A stretch of 20,098 nucleotides of DNA from Nanobdellota archaeon (lineage in GTDB: Archaea > Nanobdellota > Nanobdellia > Pacearchaeales > GW2011-AR1), in the NCBI GenBank assembly GCA_022709585.1, contig JAKLIN010000011.1, positions 1 to 20,098 of the forward strand, written 5' to 3'. The number at the start of each line of letters is the position of its first letter. Position 1 is the first letter of the stretch. The notes beneath the pieces were generated by a model. That model searched no databases. It had not been told where the DNA came from and saw only the letters and a list, made by a program, of their open reading frames with translations. Shown here one piece after another: positions 13,078 through 20,066 of this stretch. The position numbers were made by a program, and so were the translations under genes.

Positions 13078-14921
13078 ATCTCGAAATTTTTGAATTCTTT
13101 TCTTAACAAATCCAAGGCTTCTGAGCTGATATTGACTTCTGCTCTGCATTTCTGCTTTTCAAGAGTCTTTGAAAATTCTTCAGTGTCAGAATTCTCAATT
13201 TTATTTGTTATTTTAAGAATCTTATTTGGCATCAAAACAAACAATTTCCCGTCGAAAGCGGCAAGTTCAGCTGTTTTTTCTTTTCCCGGCTCCCCGTATT
13301 TGATTTTCATCCTTCCTTTTTCCAATGGAATCAGCTCTTTTCTTTGAGTGTATTCCATTAAATCGTTAATCAGAATAGTTGAATCTCTTCTAACTTTGTC
13401 AATTTTATTCAAATCAGATTTTCCTTTTTTGAAATCATTTTTTGCTGCAATAATATTTTTGATAACTTTCGTGTGCTGAGGTGTGAATTTGCCTTGGCAA
13501 ACCATTTTTTCAAATTCTGTTATTATTGAAGCAGGAGATTTTTTGCCTGTGATTGAACCAAGCAATTTGAAAGCTGTTTCATGCACCTCTTCAAGAGTCT
13601 TTTCCTCAGCCTTTTTCTCAATTTGCTTTCTTAATTCAGCAAGTCTTTTCAAATACTCTTCTGTATCTTCAATGAATTTGTCTATCTTAGCGCCTTTTAT
13701 TTCCTTAACTCTTTCATGTTCAAAATCTTTGTAAACTTTAATAACTCTGTCTAAAATATCCAAATATTTCTTTTCAAGCATCTTCTCTTTATCAATAAAT
13801 GCAGCTTTCATTTCTTGAACAAGGTACTTGGGTGTTGGAGGTGCTTGCCCGTAAAGCATCAATAATGCTTGGCTTGGAGTTACAATGCTCCAGAAAATAT
13901 CTTGAACAAGTATGTCCATTAATGAACCTTTAGCTCTTTTAACCGTCTTGTCTCCCAAGCTCATGAACATATCAATTGCTTCAGGAGAAGGCTTAAGTTT
14001 TCCCATTCTAAGAAGAGCTTTCCAAGGCATGAATGTTCCTCTGTCATAAAGAGGAATTCCATCTCTGATGAATGTGAAAATAACAGGGTGAGCATCCTTA
14101 ACACTTTCCCAGAAATCAGTTAAAAGATAAACCTGGACATGCAAAAGATTTTCTTTAGCTCCAGCAATTGCGTGGGCTTCACCGATGTATTGATTAATCA
14201 TCCCCCTTAATCTTTCTTTCAATTCCAATCTAGGCATTCTTTTAACATCTGTATCATCAATGATAATGAAAATGTCTGCATCGGAAGTTTTCAAAGCATC
14301 GCCACGAATGACGCTTCCTGCAGCAACATAACTGACAACATATTTTTCGAATTTTTGAAGGACAAGAGACTTATGGATTACAGCAACTTTCAAAACTTGC
14401 AGAATTCCCTTATCATAAAGAGGGAAAGACATTCCGATTGCATCAAGCAAGTCAAATTTGCTGTCAAGCCCTGTTTCCCAAACGTCAACAATTGTTTTAA
14501 CATGAACCCAGATTTCTTGTTTCTCTTTTTTAATCTCATCAATAATTGTTTGCTTCACCTTAGGAATTTCTTTTAATTTCTCTTCTGGAAGAATCACATA
14601 AAGATGGACTTTTTTGGCGATTTGCTCTGCATCTTTCATATCTTTTTCATCAAGCTCTTCTTCTAAGAATCGAGGGATTGCTTTTGGAGGAAGAATTCCA
14701 ATCACCTGAACGAAAGGATATTTTTTAACAATAAATGATTTTAATTTGTTAAGCTCTTTTTTTGTTTTTTCCAGCTCTTTTTGCGCTTGTTCTGAAATTT
14801 CTCCGGAATTATTAGGTATTTTTGCCTTATCTGAAGAGTAATTATCTAAATTTTTTTCAATGCTTTCATCTTCTTTCTTTTGCTTTTTTGTTTCAGAATT
14901 ATCCTGCTCTTTCTGGCTCAT
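13068..14921 (-). CDS. Large nucleotidyltransferase-fold protein with a degenerate N-terminal second copy
   Basis: 617 residues. The catalytic-looking NTase (about 195-310) has the GS motif at 202-203 and SDADIFIIID (213-222), with D214 and D216 as metal ligands; the usual third acidic position lies in LHVQVYL, where Gln appears. Residues 70-175 resemble the same fold in order: VHLYVILPEEKLKEIPK against ADIFIIIDDTDVKRMP, VHVKTIVDVWE against LHVQVYLLTDFWE, and FPLYDKG against IPLYDRG. This copy lacks the GS and DxD motifs. A helical region (310-415), a coiled coil (415-445), a second helical domain and a C-terminal strand-rich piece (530-617) follow. Residues 195-415 align with the 294-aa protein at 9804. 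N-terminus disordered (1-45). TATA box at 26 nt. Substrate unknown. Confidence 0.85.
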   Translation of the reverse strand: MSQKEQDNSETKKQKKEDESIEKNLDNYSSDKAKIPNNSGEISEQAQKELEKTKKELNKLKSFIVKKYPFVQVIGILPPKAIPRFLEEELDEKDMKDAEQIAKKVHLYVILPEEKLKEIPKVKQTIIDEIKKEKQEIWVHVKTIVDVWETGLDSKFDLLDAIGMSFPLYDKGILQVLKVAVIHKSLVLQKFEKYVVSYVAAGSVIRGDALKTSDADIFIIIDDTDVKRMPRLELKERLRGMINQYIGEAHAIAGAKENLLHVQVYLLTDFWESVKDAHPVIFTFIRDGIPLYDRGTFMPWKALLRMGKLKPSPEAIDMFMSLGDKTVKRAKGSLMDILVQDIFWSIVTPSQALLMLYGQAPPTPKYLVQEMKAAFIDKEKMLEKKYLDILDRVIKVYKDFEHERVKEIKGAKIDKFIEDTEEYLKRLAELRKQIEKKAEEKTLEEVHETAFKLLGSITGKKSPASIITEFEKMVCQGKFTPQHTKVIKNIIAAKNDFKKGKSDLNKIDKVRRDSTILINDLMEYTQRKELIPLEKGRMKIKYGEPGKEKTAELAAFDGKLFVLMPNKILKITNKIENSDTEEFSKTLEKQKCRAEVNISSEALDLLRKEFKNFEIVF

Positions 14922-14943
14922 ATTTACAATAAGCTCAGTTAGC

Positions 14944-14951
14944 TTTTAAAT
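14944..14951 (-). promoter_or_regulatory. TATA box of the 617-aa nucleotidyltransferase gene
   Basis: ATTTAAAA on the minus strand, centred about 26 nt before the ATG; implies a leaderless mRNA. Confidence 0.6.
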
Positions 14952-14985
14952 GTTTTTAGAAAAAGCACAATAAATAAAAGTTAAA

Positions 14986-15057
14986 TGCGCGAGCCGGGAC
15001 TCGAACCCGGGTAACCTCGTTGGCAACGAGATATATTAACCACTATATTACTCGCGC
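14986..15057 (-). tRNA. tRNA-Gly (GCC)
   Basis: Full cloverleaf on the minus strand: acceptor GCGCGAG/CTCGCGC, anticodon arm TCTCG-TTGCCAA-CGAGG giving anticodon GCC, T arm CCGGG-TTCGAGT-CCCGG, discriminator A73. CCA is not encoded and there is no intron. Two possible TATA boxes lie upstream (15080-15087 and about 15093-15102), so its transcription start is unclear. Confidence 0.96.
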
Positions 15058-15118
15058 AGTAATTTTAGCTATTCTAACCAAATAAAGAGCTTTTTTAAAA
15101 TTTTAGAATTTATTAAAT

Positions 15119-15128
15119 CTTTTTAAAC
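15119..15128 (+). promoter_or_regulatory. Probable TATA box of the cation exchanger gene
   Basis: CTTTTTAAAC, about 65 nt before the ATG at 15189. It would give a leader of roughly 40 nt carrying GAGGA (15171-15175), 13 nt before the start, as a possible ribosome binding site. Confidence 0.4.
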
Positions 15129-15188
15129 CGGCATTTCCTAATGAAATTATCAATAAAAATTGATTAAAAAGAGGATTAAGATAAGAAG

Positions 15189-16133
15189 ATGATTTGGGTT
15201 AATTTGATTTTGTTCTTGCTTTTTTTAGCGATACTTATCAAAACTGCAGATTATGCAATAAAATATTCTTCAAGAATCGCAAGAACTCTTCGTTTGCCTG
15301 AGTTTATTGTAAGTTTCTTTATTGTTGCATTGATTTCTGTTCTTCCCGAAGCAACAATAGCAATAATCTCTGCAATTGAGGGGGAGCCAAGCATGAGCCT
15401 TGGAACTCTTTTTGGGGCAAATATTGCAGACTTAACTCTTGTTTTTGGAGTAGTCACTTTATTTTCGTTCAACAAAATCCGAGTTAGAAGTAAGATTCTC
15501 AATAATAATTTTTTCTATCTAATTGTTCTTATCTTTCCATTGGTTCTGGGATTAGATGGAATCTATTCCAGAGCTGACGGAATAATTTTGATTTTAACAG
15601 GGATATTATTTTACGTTAAAGTTTATGCAGAAAGCAGAAGACTTCGCAAAAAATTTAATCACGCTCCAAAAGGGCATCTGGGAAGAGATTTGTTATTGCT
15701 TGCAATAAGTCTGGGAGTAATCATCTTTGCTGCATCTTTCACTGTAAAATACTCTGTAGGATTTGCCCAGGAAATAAAAATTCCAACAGTTCTTATCGGA
15801 ATAACGATTATTGCAGTAGGAACTTGTTTGCCTGAATTAATCTTTTCAATAAAAGCAATCAAAGAGAATAAAGATGATTTAGCATTAGGAGATGTTTTAG
15901 GAACAGTTATCACAGACACTACAATAATCTTAGGTTTAGTTGCTTTAATCTCCCCTTTTAATTACAATTTAAGCAATCTTTACGTCACAGGGGGAGCAAG
16001 GCTTCTCGGAGGAATAATTGTTACTTTGTTTATGAAATCAGAAAAGTCATTGAGTAAGCTTGAAGGGCTGCTTCTTGTATTCTTTTACATTGCGTTCGTC
16101 TTTGTAGAATTCTTTGTGAATAAAGTGGTTTAA
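15189..16133 (+). CDS. Cation/Ca2+ exchanger (CaCA family) membrane protein
   Basis: 314 residues with about ten hydrophobic segments, the standard size for prokaryotic Na+/Ca2+-type exchangers. The two inverted alpha-repeats are evident: alpha-1 SVLPEATIAI (50-59) with GTLFGANIADLTLVFG (72-87), and alpha-2 GTCLPELIFS (211-220) with GDVLGTVITDTTIILG (234-249). These place glutamates at 54 and 216 in the ion-binding centre. The positions that pair with them are Asp81 and Asp243, and the GTSLPE serines are replaced (Val51, Cys213). A basic cytoplasmic loop (about 149-165) separates the halves. It moves Ca2+ or another cation across the membrane in exchange for Na+ or H+; the ion cannot be read from sequence. 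Confidence 0.92.
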   Translation: MIWVNLILFLLFLAILIKTADYAIKYSSRIARTLRLPEFIVSFFIVALISVLPEATIAIISAIEGEPSMSLGTLFGANIADLTLVFGVVTLFSFNKIRVRSKILNNNFFYLIVLIFPLVLGLDGIYSRADGIILILTGILFYVKVYAESRRLRKKFNHAPKGHLGRDLLLLAISLGVIIFAASFTVKYSVGFAQEIKIPTVLIGITIIAVGTCLPELIFSIKAIKENKDDLALGDVLGTVITDTTIILGLVALISPFNYNLSNLYVTGGARLLGGIIVTLFMKSEKSLSKLEGLLLVFFYIAFVFVEFFVNKVV

Positions 16134-16142
16134 AATTTATTC

Positions 16143-16156
16143 AATAGATAACTATT
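16143..16156. terminator. Small hairpin between convergent genes
   Basis: AATAG and CTATT around four bases, in the 38-nt gap between the exchanger and the 82-aa gene. It is weak. Confidence 0.2.
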
Positions 16157-16171
16157 AATTGAAAAGCAGGA

Positions 16172-16420
16172 TTAAAAAGGATAAGGCAAAGAAAAATTAT
16201 GATAAACACAATACGCCTCTTGTCCGCTGGCCACGCATACGCAACTTTTTTCATCTTTTCTGTATTTACAAGGGCCCACTTGTAAATAAATATCATTTTC
16301 AAACTGACCCGCGATTACAATCAGTTCAACAGGCTCTTTTAACACTTCTTGTAAAGAACGATTTCTTCCTTTGCATTTAACCCTAAAAATACTCGATTCT
16401 CCTTCAGATTGTTCAGACAT
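16172..16420 (-). CDS. Small Cys-rich protein, unknown function
   Basis: Not recognised. 82 residues, soluble, no signal peptide. Five cysteines (16, 51, 60, 62, 71) and H74 are arranged as C-x8-C-x-C-x8-C-x2-H after an isolated VKCKG, so it could bind zinc or another metal, or form redox pairs. The central stretch PVELIVIAGQFENDIYLQVGPC (30-51) looks like two beta strands. A palindromic TATA box at 25 nt gives the start and is the main evidence that this is a gene. It is convergent with the exchanger. Alternative: the cysteines may be structural in a small beta-sheet protein. Confidence 0.65.
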   Translation of the reverse strand: MSEQSEGESSIFRVKCKGRNRSLQEVLKEPVELIVIAGQFENDIYLQVGPCKYRKDEKSCVCVASGQEAYCVYHNFSLPYPF

Positions 16421-16440
16421 ATTTTATAAAACTCGTTTAG

Positions 16441-16448
16441 ATTTAAAT
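16441..16448 (-). promoter_or_regulatory. TATA box of the Cys-rich gene
   Basis: ATTTAAAT (palindromic), centred about 25 nt before the ATG at 16420. Confidence 0.55.
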
Positions 16449-16552
16449 AGTTTTATGAGTTATAACAATCTTATTAAGAATAAGCATTTCAAAACTAAAT
16501 CAAATTCGCACAACACTATCCTCTTGTGTTTAATCCTTTTTTGATTCAAAAT

Positions 16553-16693
16553 TTATCTTTTTGTTTTTCTAGGAATAAATTGCAAAAAATGCAGGAATTG
16601 CAGGAAATTAAGATAATTCCAGGAATTATAAATTCCTAAAAATCCAAGAAATCCCAAGAATCCTAAAAAGCCAAGATATTGTCTTTTTTCCAT
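16553..16693 (-). CDS. 46-aa membrane microprotein with GFL repeats
   Basis: A short open frame: MEKRQYLG, then FLG repeated four times (9-20), then a hydrophobic/aromatic stretch rich in Phe, Leu and Trp (21-40), and a basic end PRKTKR. One membrane-spanning or membrane-associated helix is likely, flanked by positive charges at both ends. A strong TATA box (TTTATATA) is centred 27-28 nt before the ATG, the same geometry as its larger neighbours, which is the main support. Similar LGFLGFLGFLG starts occur in some small bacterial and archaeal membrane proteins (DUF3796-like, by recall), so a relation is possible. Too short for many gene callers. Confidence 0.6.
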   Translation of the reverse strand: MEKRQYLGFLGFLGFLGFLGIYNSWNYLNFLQFLHFLQFIPRKTKR

Positions 16694-16716
16694 TGTTTAT
16701 TATAACTTTTCTACTT

Positions 16717-16724
16717 TATATAAA
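16717..16724 (-). promoter_or_regulatory. TATA box of the GFL microprotein
   Basis: TTTATATA on the minus strand, centred 27-28 nt before the ATG at 16693. Confidence 0.55.
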
Positions 16725-16761
16725 TAATGTACAGAGAATAAATAATAAAATTAGTTAAAAA

Positions 16762-16832
16762 TGGTCCATACAGGAGTCGAACCTGTCCTTCCTCGGTGTA
16801 AACGAGGTGTTCTACCGATAGACTAATGGACC
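16762..16832 (-). tRNA. tRNA-Val (TAC)
   Basis: Full cloverleaf on the minus strand: acceptor GGTCCAT/ATGGACC, anticodon arm CCTCG-TTTACAC-CGAGG giving anticodon TAC, T arm ACAGG-TTCGACT-CCTGT, discriminator A73. CCA is not encoded and there is no intron. A TATA-like CTTAAATC lies about 34 nt upstream, which would leave a short 5' leader. Confidence 0.96.
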
Positions 16833-16972
16833 TGATATTAATTACAATTAAAGGTAGTTAATGATTTAAGTTAATATTCAGCTCTTAAAAACTTTTCCAA
16901 AGAGTTTTTTCAAATTTTTTAATACCTTTGAATGCAATGTCATCATTTTATAATTACATCAGTATACAAATC

Positions 16973-16980
16973 TTTATAAA
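16973..16980 (+). promoter_or_regulatory. TATA box of the secreted protein gene
   Basis: TTTATAAA centred about 29 nt before the ATG at 17006. It lies inside the longer open frame that starts at 16928 and so argues against that start. Confidence 0.6.
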
Positions 16981-17005
16981 CCTGTCAATATCTCCTAAAA
17001 ACAAG

Positions 17006-18082
17006 ATGAACAAAGCAAAGATTTTCACAATCTTGATGATTAGCTTGTTAGCTGTTGTTTTAGTTTCAGAATTCGCAAGCGCAGCTGACCCTTTCAAAAT
17101 CGTTTCAGCTAAATGGCTTCCATCCGGAAAGCAAAGTGAAACAATTACTTTTGGAGACACAATTGATTTCTCAGTTTCTGTTCCTTACAACAGAGATATG
17201 ATGAATTGTTATCTTATGAAAGCAAGAGTTTCTGTAACTCTTTACGAAAAAGATAGCAGACAATTAATTTATTCTTTCTTAAATGAAAAATTGCTTACAA
17301 GAGAAGAAATCAACAAAGGATTCTTTGCAACTTACCATATTGATCAAGATGTATATGACAACATAGGGCAATATTATGTTGAAGTTTACAAAACAGAAGC
17401 ATGGATGGGCTGTTGGTATGGGGTAGAAAATGTTAGAGAATTATTAACACACAGAATTTACCTTGACGTTGAAGAAGCAGAAGAGCCAACACCAGTTATA
17501 CCAATTCCAATTCTTTCAGAACCAGAAATGGAAATCAATGAAAATTCCGCTTATTCTTACCAAGTAGTTTCAATGGCTAAGAATGGTGGAGAATTAAAAT
17601 ATAGTTTAACTCAATCTCCAAGTTGGCTTTCAATCAATAGAAAAACCGGATTAGTCAGCGGAATAGCTCCAGAAGTAAACTCAAGCACAGGTTATAACAT
17701 TATAATCAAAGTTTCAGAAGAAGTTTGCACATCTCGATTAAACAATAAATGCGGAAGAACCGAAGAAGTTACATCTTCCACTCAGCATTACACTTTAATT
17801 GTTAAAGACACCAACTCAACTAATCATGAGCCTGTTTGCGGTGATGACATCTGCGAAGCAGGAGAAAATTGTTCTGCAGATTGTGAAGAGCCAGAAGACG
17901 ATGATGAAGAGAATAACTACTTTTACAAAGATGTTTACGAAACAAAATATTTACAAGAATCCAATGGAAGAAAAGCAGGAGAAACAATAACTCTTGTTGA
18001 ACCTGAAACACTTAGAGCAAAGAAAGGATTCTGGGCACTTCTTTGGGAAGCAATAGTCGAATTCTTCGGAAACTTATTTTAA
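17006..18082 (+). CDS. Secreted Ig-like protein with Cys motif and C-terminal hydrophobic end
   Basis: 358 residues. A Sec signal peptide (1-26, MNKAKIFTILMISLLAVVLV then SEFASA) has cleavage likely at ASA|AD. Next come a beta-sandwich-like domain (27-156) with three cysteines, a Pro-rich linker (160-171), and an Ig-like/cadherin-like domain (172-268) with the repeat hallmark SLTQSPSWLSINRKTGLVSG (200-219). Then follow a Cys motif C-x4-C-x5-C-x3-C (278-293, CGDDICEAGENCSADC) of the kind common in extracellular archaeal proteins, an acidic linker, and a hydrophobic/amphipathic C-terminus (341-358) that may anchor it in the membrane. Probably a cell-surface binding or adhesion protein. The frame is open from 16928, but the shorter start gives the signal peptide and fits the TATA box. 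Confidence 0.82.
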   Translation: MNKAKIFTILMISLLAVVLVSEFASAADPFKIVSAKWLPSGKQSETITFGDTIDFSVSVPYNRDMMNCYLMKARVSVTLYEKDSRQLIYSFLNEKLLTREEINKGFFATYHIDQDVYDNIGQYYVEVYKTEAWMGCWYGVENVRELLTHRIYLDVEEAEEPTPVIPIPILSEPEMEINENSAYSYQVVSMAKNGGELKYSLTQSPSWLSINRKTGLVSGIAPEVNSSTGYNIIIKVSEEVCTSRLNNKCGRTEEVTSSTQHYTLIVKDTNSTNHEPVCGDDICEAGENCSADCEEPEDDDEENNYFYKDVYETKYLQESNGRKAGETITLVEPETLRAKKGFWALLWEAIVEFFGNLF

Positions 18083-18096
18083 GATTTTTAATTTTT
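18083..18096 (+). terminator. T-rich end of the secreted protein gene
   Basis: T-runs (ATTTTTAATTTTTC) directly follow the stop codon, an archaeal-style terminator without a hairpin. Confidence 0.45.
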
Positions 18097-18111
18097 CGTG
18101 TTTAGGCAAAT

Positions 18112-18119
18112 TTTATAAA
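18112..18119 (+). promoter_or_regulatory. TATA box of the 61-aa membrane gene
   Basis: TTTATAAA centred 26 nt before the ATG at 18141; implies a leaderless mRNA. Confidence 0.6.
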
Positions 18120-18140
18120 AACTCAAATTATTAATTCCTT

Positions 18141-18326
18141 ATGAATAATTTAATCAAATGGGGAATAATTTTAATAACTGGAGCTATTGGCGCTTTTAGA
18201 CTTTATTCTGGTGGAGATTATGGTGACTGGGCAGATCTTGCCGCGCAATTTACCTTTTGGGCATTGTTAGCATTTGTCTTTTTACAAGGATTAGAAGCAG
18301 GTCTAAAATTTAAAAAGAAAAAATAA
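18141..18326 (+). CDS. Small two-helix membrane protein, unknown function
   Basis: Not recognised. 61 residues with two hydrophobic segments, 5-22 (IKWGIILITGAIGAFRLY) and 33-50 (LAAQFTFWALLAFVFLQG), joined by a short Gly/Asp-rich loop (SGGDYGDWAD) and ending in a basic tail FKKKK that should stay in the cytoplasm. The TATA box at 26 nt supports it as a real gene. It is convergent with the thermosome gene and 58 nt after the secreted protein, but its own promoter indicates separate transcription. Confidence 0.7.
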   Translation: MNNLIKWGIILITGAIGAFRLYSGGDYGDWADLAAQFTFWALLAFVFLQGLEAGLKFKKKK

Positions 18327-18345
18327 AACTGAAAATCATCAGTTT
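18326..18345. terminator. Symmetric hairpin between convergent genes
   Basis: AAACTGA and TCAGTTT around a 6-base loop form a perfect 7-bp stem in the 26-nt gap between the 61-aa gene and the thermosome gene. It would read the same on both strands and could end both transcripts. Confidence 0.4.
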
Positions 18346-18352
18346 CAATTAA

Positions 18353-19954
18353 TTAATATTCTAAATTATTGTCAAACTCGATTTTTCCTTTTGGCTTTTT
18401 AGAACTTGCAATAACATCATCAATTCTTAAAATCATTATTGCAACCTCGCTGGCAGAATCAATTGCTTGAGTTTTTATTCGCGCAGGTTCAATTATTCCT
18501 GCTTCGAGAGTATCTTCAATTTTGTTTACAATCAAGTTCAAACCTTTGTTTTTCTCTCCAGAATCATGAAGGGATTTAAGCTCTGTTAAAACATCAATTG
18601 GGTCTAAGCCTGCGTTTTCAGCAAGTGTAACTGGAATAAATTCCAAAGCAGAAGCAAATTCTTCAACAGCAAGCTGTTCTCTTCCGCTAAGTGTTTGTCC
18701 GAATTTTCTTAATCTCCTCGCAAGCTCAATTTCCACAGCGCCTCCGCCCGCAACAACACTTTCAGATTTCAAGCAGCAAACAACATCTCCTAAACCATCT
18801 TTTATTGCTCTTTCAATTTCATCAATAACATGGCTTGTTCCGCCGTGAATAAGAATAGTCAAAGATTTAGGATTCTCGCATCCTCTGACATAAGTTAAAA
18901 CAGTTTCGCCATGTTTTACTTCTTCAACAAGCTCTGCTTTTCCAAGCTCTTCAACATTAAGCTCATTTAATCCGTTGACAATTCTTCCGCCTGTTGCTTT
19001 AGCAATTTTTTCCATGTCGTCTTTGCTGACTCTTCTGCAAGCATAAATTCCTGCCTTGGAAAGAAGATACTGAACAAAATCATCAATTCCTTTTTGACAG
19101 AAAACAACATTAGCGCCAACCAGCTGAATTTTATGAACCATCTCTCGAATAGTTCTTTCTTCTTGATCCAAGAAATTTCTAAGCTGTTCAGGAGAGCTAA
19201 CAGAAATCTTAGCTTCAACTTCTGTGTTTTTTATTTCCAAGGGAAATCCAACCAAAGCAATTTTAGCATCAGTTACAATTTGAGGCATATCTTGAGAAAT
19301 TCTTTCTTTTTCAAAAGCAATTCCAGAAATAAGCTCTGTATCTCCAACACCCTCGCTTTTAATTTTCTCAATTTTAATATTCTTTAAATCAATATTTCCC
19401 TTGTCTTGAATCTGCTTTACAGCTCTAACAATTATTTCTGCGAATCTCTCTCTTGAATCTTCAGCACCTTTTCCTGTCATCGCAGTCATTGCAACTTTCA
19501 TAAGAATATCTTCATTTTCCTGGCTGACTTGATAAGCAAGCTCATTTAGAATTTCCTTGGATTTTTCAGCTGCAAGATGATATCCTTTAGTTATCATTGT
19601 TGGATGGATTTTTCTATCAAGAAGCTTTTCAGCGTTTTCCAAGAGTTTTCCAGCAATCATCACAGCTGTTGTTGTGCCGTCGCCAATCTCATTTTCCTGT
19701 GTTCTTGCAATCTCAACCATCATTCTTGCCACAGGATGTTCAATTTCCATTTCTTCAAGTATTGTGACACCATCATTTGTAACAATAATGTCATCTGTAG
19801 GAGAAACCAGCATTTTGTCCATTCCTTTTGGCCCTAAAGTAGTCTTAACAACTTCTGCAACCATTTTAGCTGCTTGAATATTATTTCTTTGAGCATCTTT
19901 CCCAATCATTCTTTGAATATCTTCAGGCATTAAGAAAACAGGTTTGTCAGTCAT
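18353..19954 (-). CDS. ths: Thermosome subunit (group II chaperonin)
   Basis: Subunit of the ring-shaped ATP-driven chaperonin that folds cytoplasmic proteins in archaea. 533 residues, a little short of the usual 540-550. Equatorial-domain landmarks are [12 protein letters not shown] (38-49), TNDGVTIL (59-66) and the ATP-binding loop GDGTTTAV (91-98). The catalytic Asp lies in ERAIKDGL (381-388, D386), followed by [17 protein letters not shown] (400-416). The apical domain with its lid helix lies around 215-360. The C-terminus ends in [11 protein letters not shown] and lacks the Gly/Met-rich tail of many thermosomes. The region upstream carries two palindromes near the presumed promoter. One copy is in view; a second subunit elsewhere in the genome cannot be excluded. 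Confidence 0.97.
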   Translation of the reverse strand: MTDKPVFLMPEDIQRMIGKDAQRNNIQAAKMVAEVVKTTLGPKGMDKMLVSPTDDIIVTNDGVTILEEMEIEHPVARMMVEIARTQENEIGDGTTTAVMIAGKLLENAEKLLDRKIHPTMITKGYHLAAEKSKEILNELAYQVSQENEDILMKVAMTAMTGKGAEDSRERFAEIIVRAVKQIQDKGNIDLKNIKIEKIKSEGVGDTELISGIAFEKERISQDMPQIVTDAKIALVGFPLEIKNTEVEAKISVSSPEQLRNFLDQEERTIREMVHKIQLVGANVVFCQKGIDDFVQYLLSKAGIYACRRVSKDDMEKIAKATGGRIVNGLNELNVEELGKAELVEEVKHGETVLTYVRGCENPKSLTILIHGGTSHVIDEIERAIKDGLGDVVCCLKSESVVAGGGAVEIELARRLRKFGQTLSGREQLAVEEFASALEFIPVTLAENAGLDPIDVLTELKSLHDSGEKNKGLNLIVNKIEDTLEAGIIEPARIKTQAIDSASEVAIMILRIDDVIASSKKPKGKIEFDNNLEY

Positions 19955-19956
19955 AC

Positions 19957-20010
19957 ATTTCGAAAATGTGCTGCTTTTATTAAGATTATGTATCTAAAAA
20001 GATATATCTT
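19957..20010 (-). promoter_or_regulatory. Thermosome control region: TATA-like palindrome and inverted repeat
   Basis: On the minus strand, AAGATATATCTT (19999-20010) is a perfect 12-bp palindrome containing a TATA-like core about 50 nt before the ATG. CATTT-TCG-AAATG (19957-19969) is a perfect inverted repeat 3 nt upstream of the ATG, within the presumed leader. Both could be regulator sites, as chaperonin genes are often heat-controlled; the link is inference. Confidence 0.4.
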
Positions 20011-20037
20011 GAATCCAATGGTTTTAGTTAAATTATC

Positions 20038-20045
20038 TTTATATA
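20038..20045 (+). promoter_or_regulatory. TATA box of the gene at the right edge
   Basis: TTTATATA centred 26 nt before the ATG at 20067, divergent from the thermosome gene. Confidence 0.55.
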
Positions 20046-20066
20046 TTCCAGGATAACCAATTAATT

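Noticed and set aside
15141..15167. Eight-codon upstream frame before the cation exchanger
   Set aside because: It lies near or before the predicted transcription start, so it may not be in the mRNA; ATG is frequent in such DNA.
16455..16544. 29-codon open frame on the plus strand
   Set aside because: The only TATA-like site is about 10 nt upstream, too close, and the composition is not protein-like.
16928..17005. Longer N-terminus for the secreted protein
   Set aside because: It would bury the signal peptide behind 26 residues and run through the TATA box at 16973.
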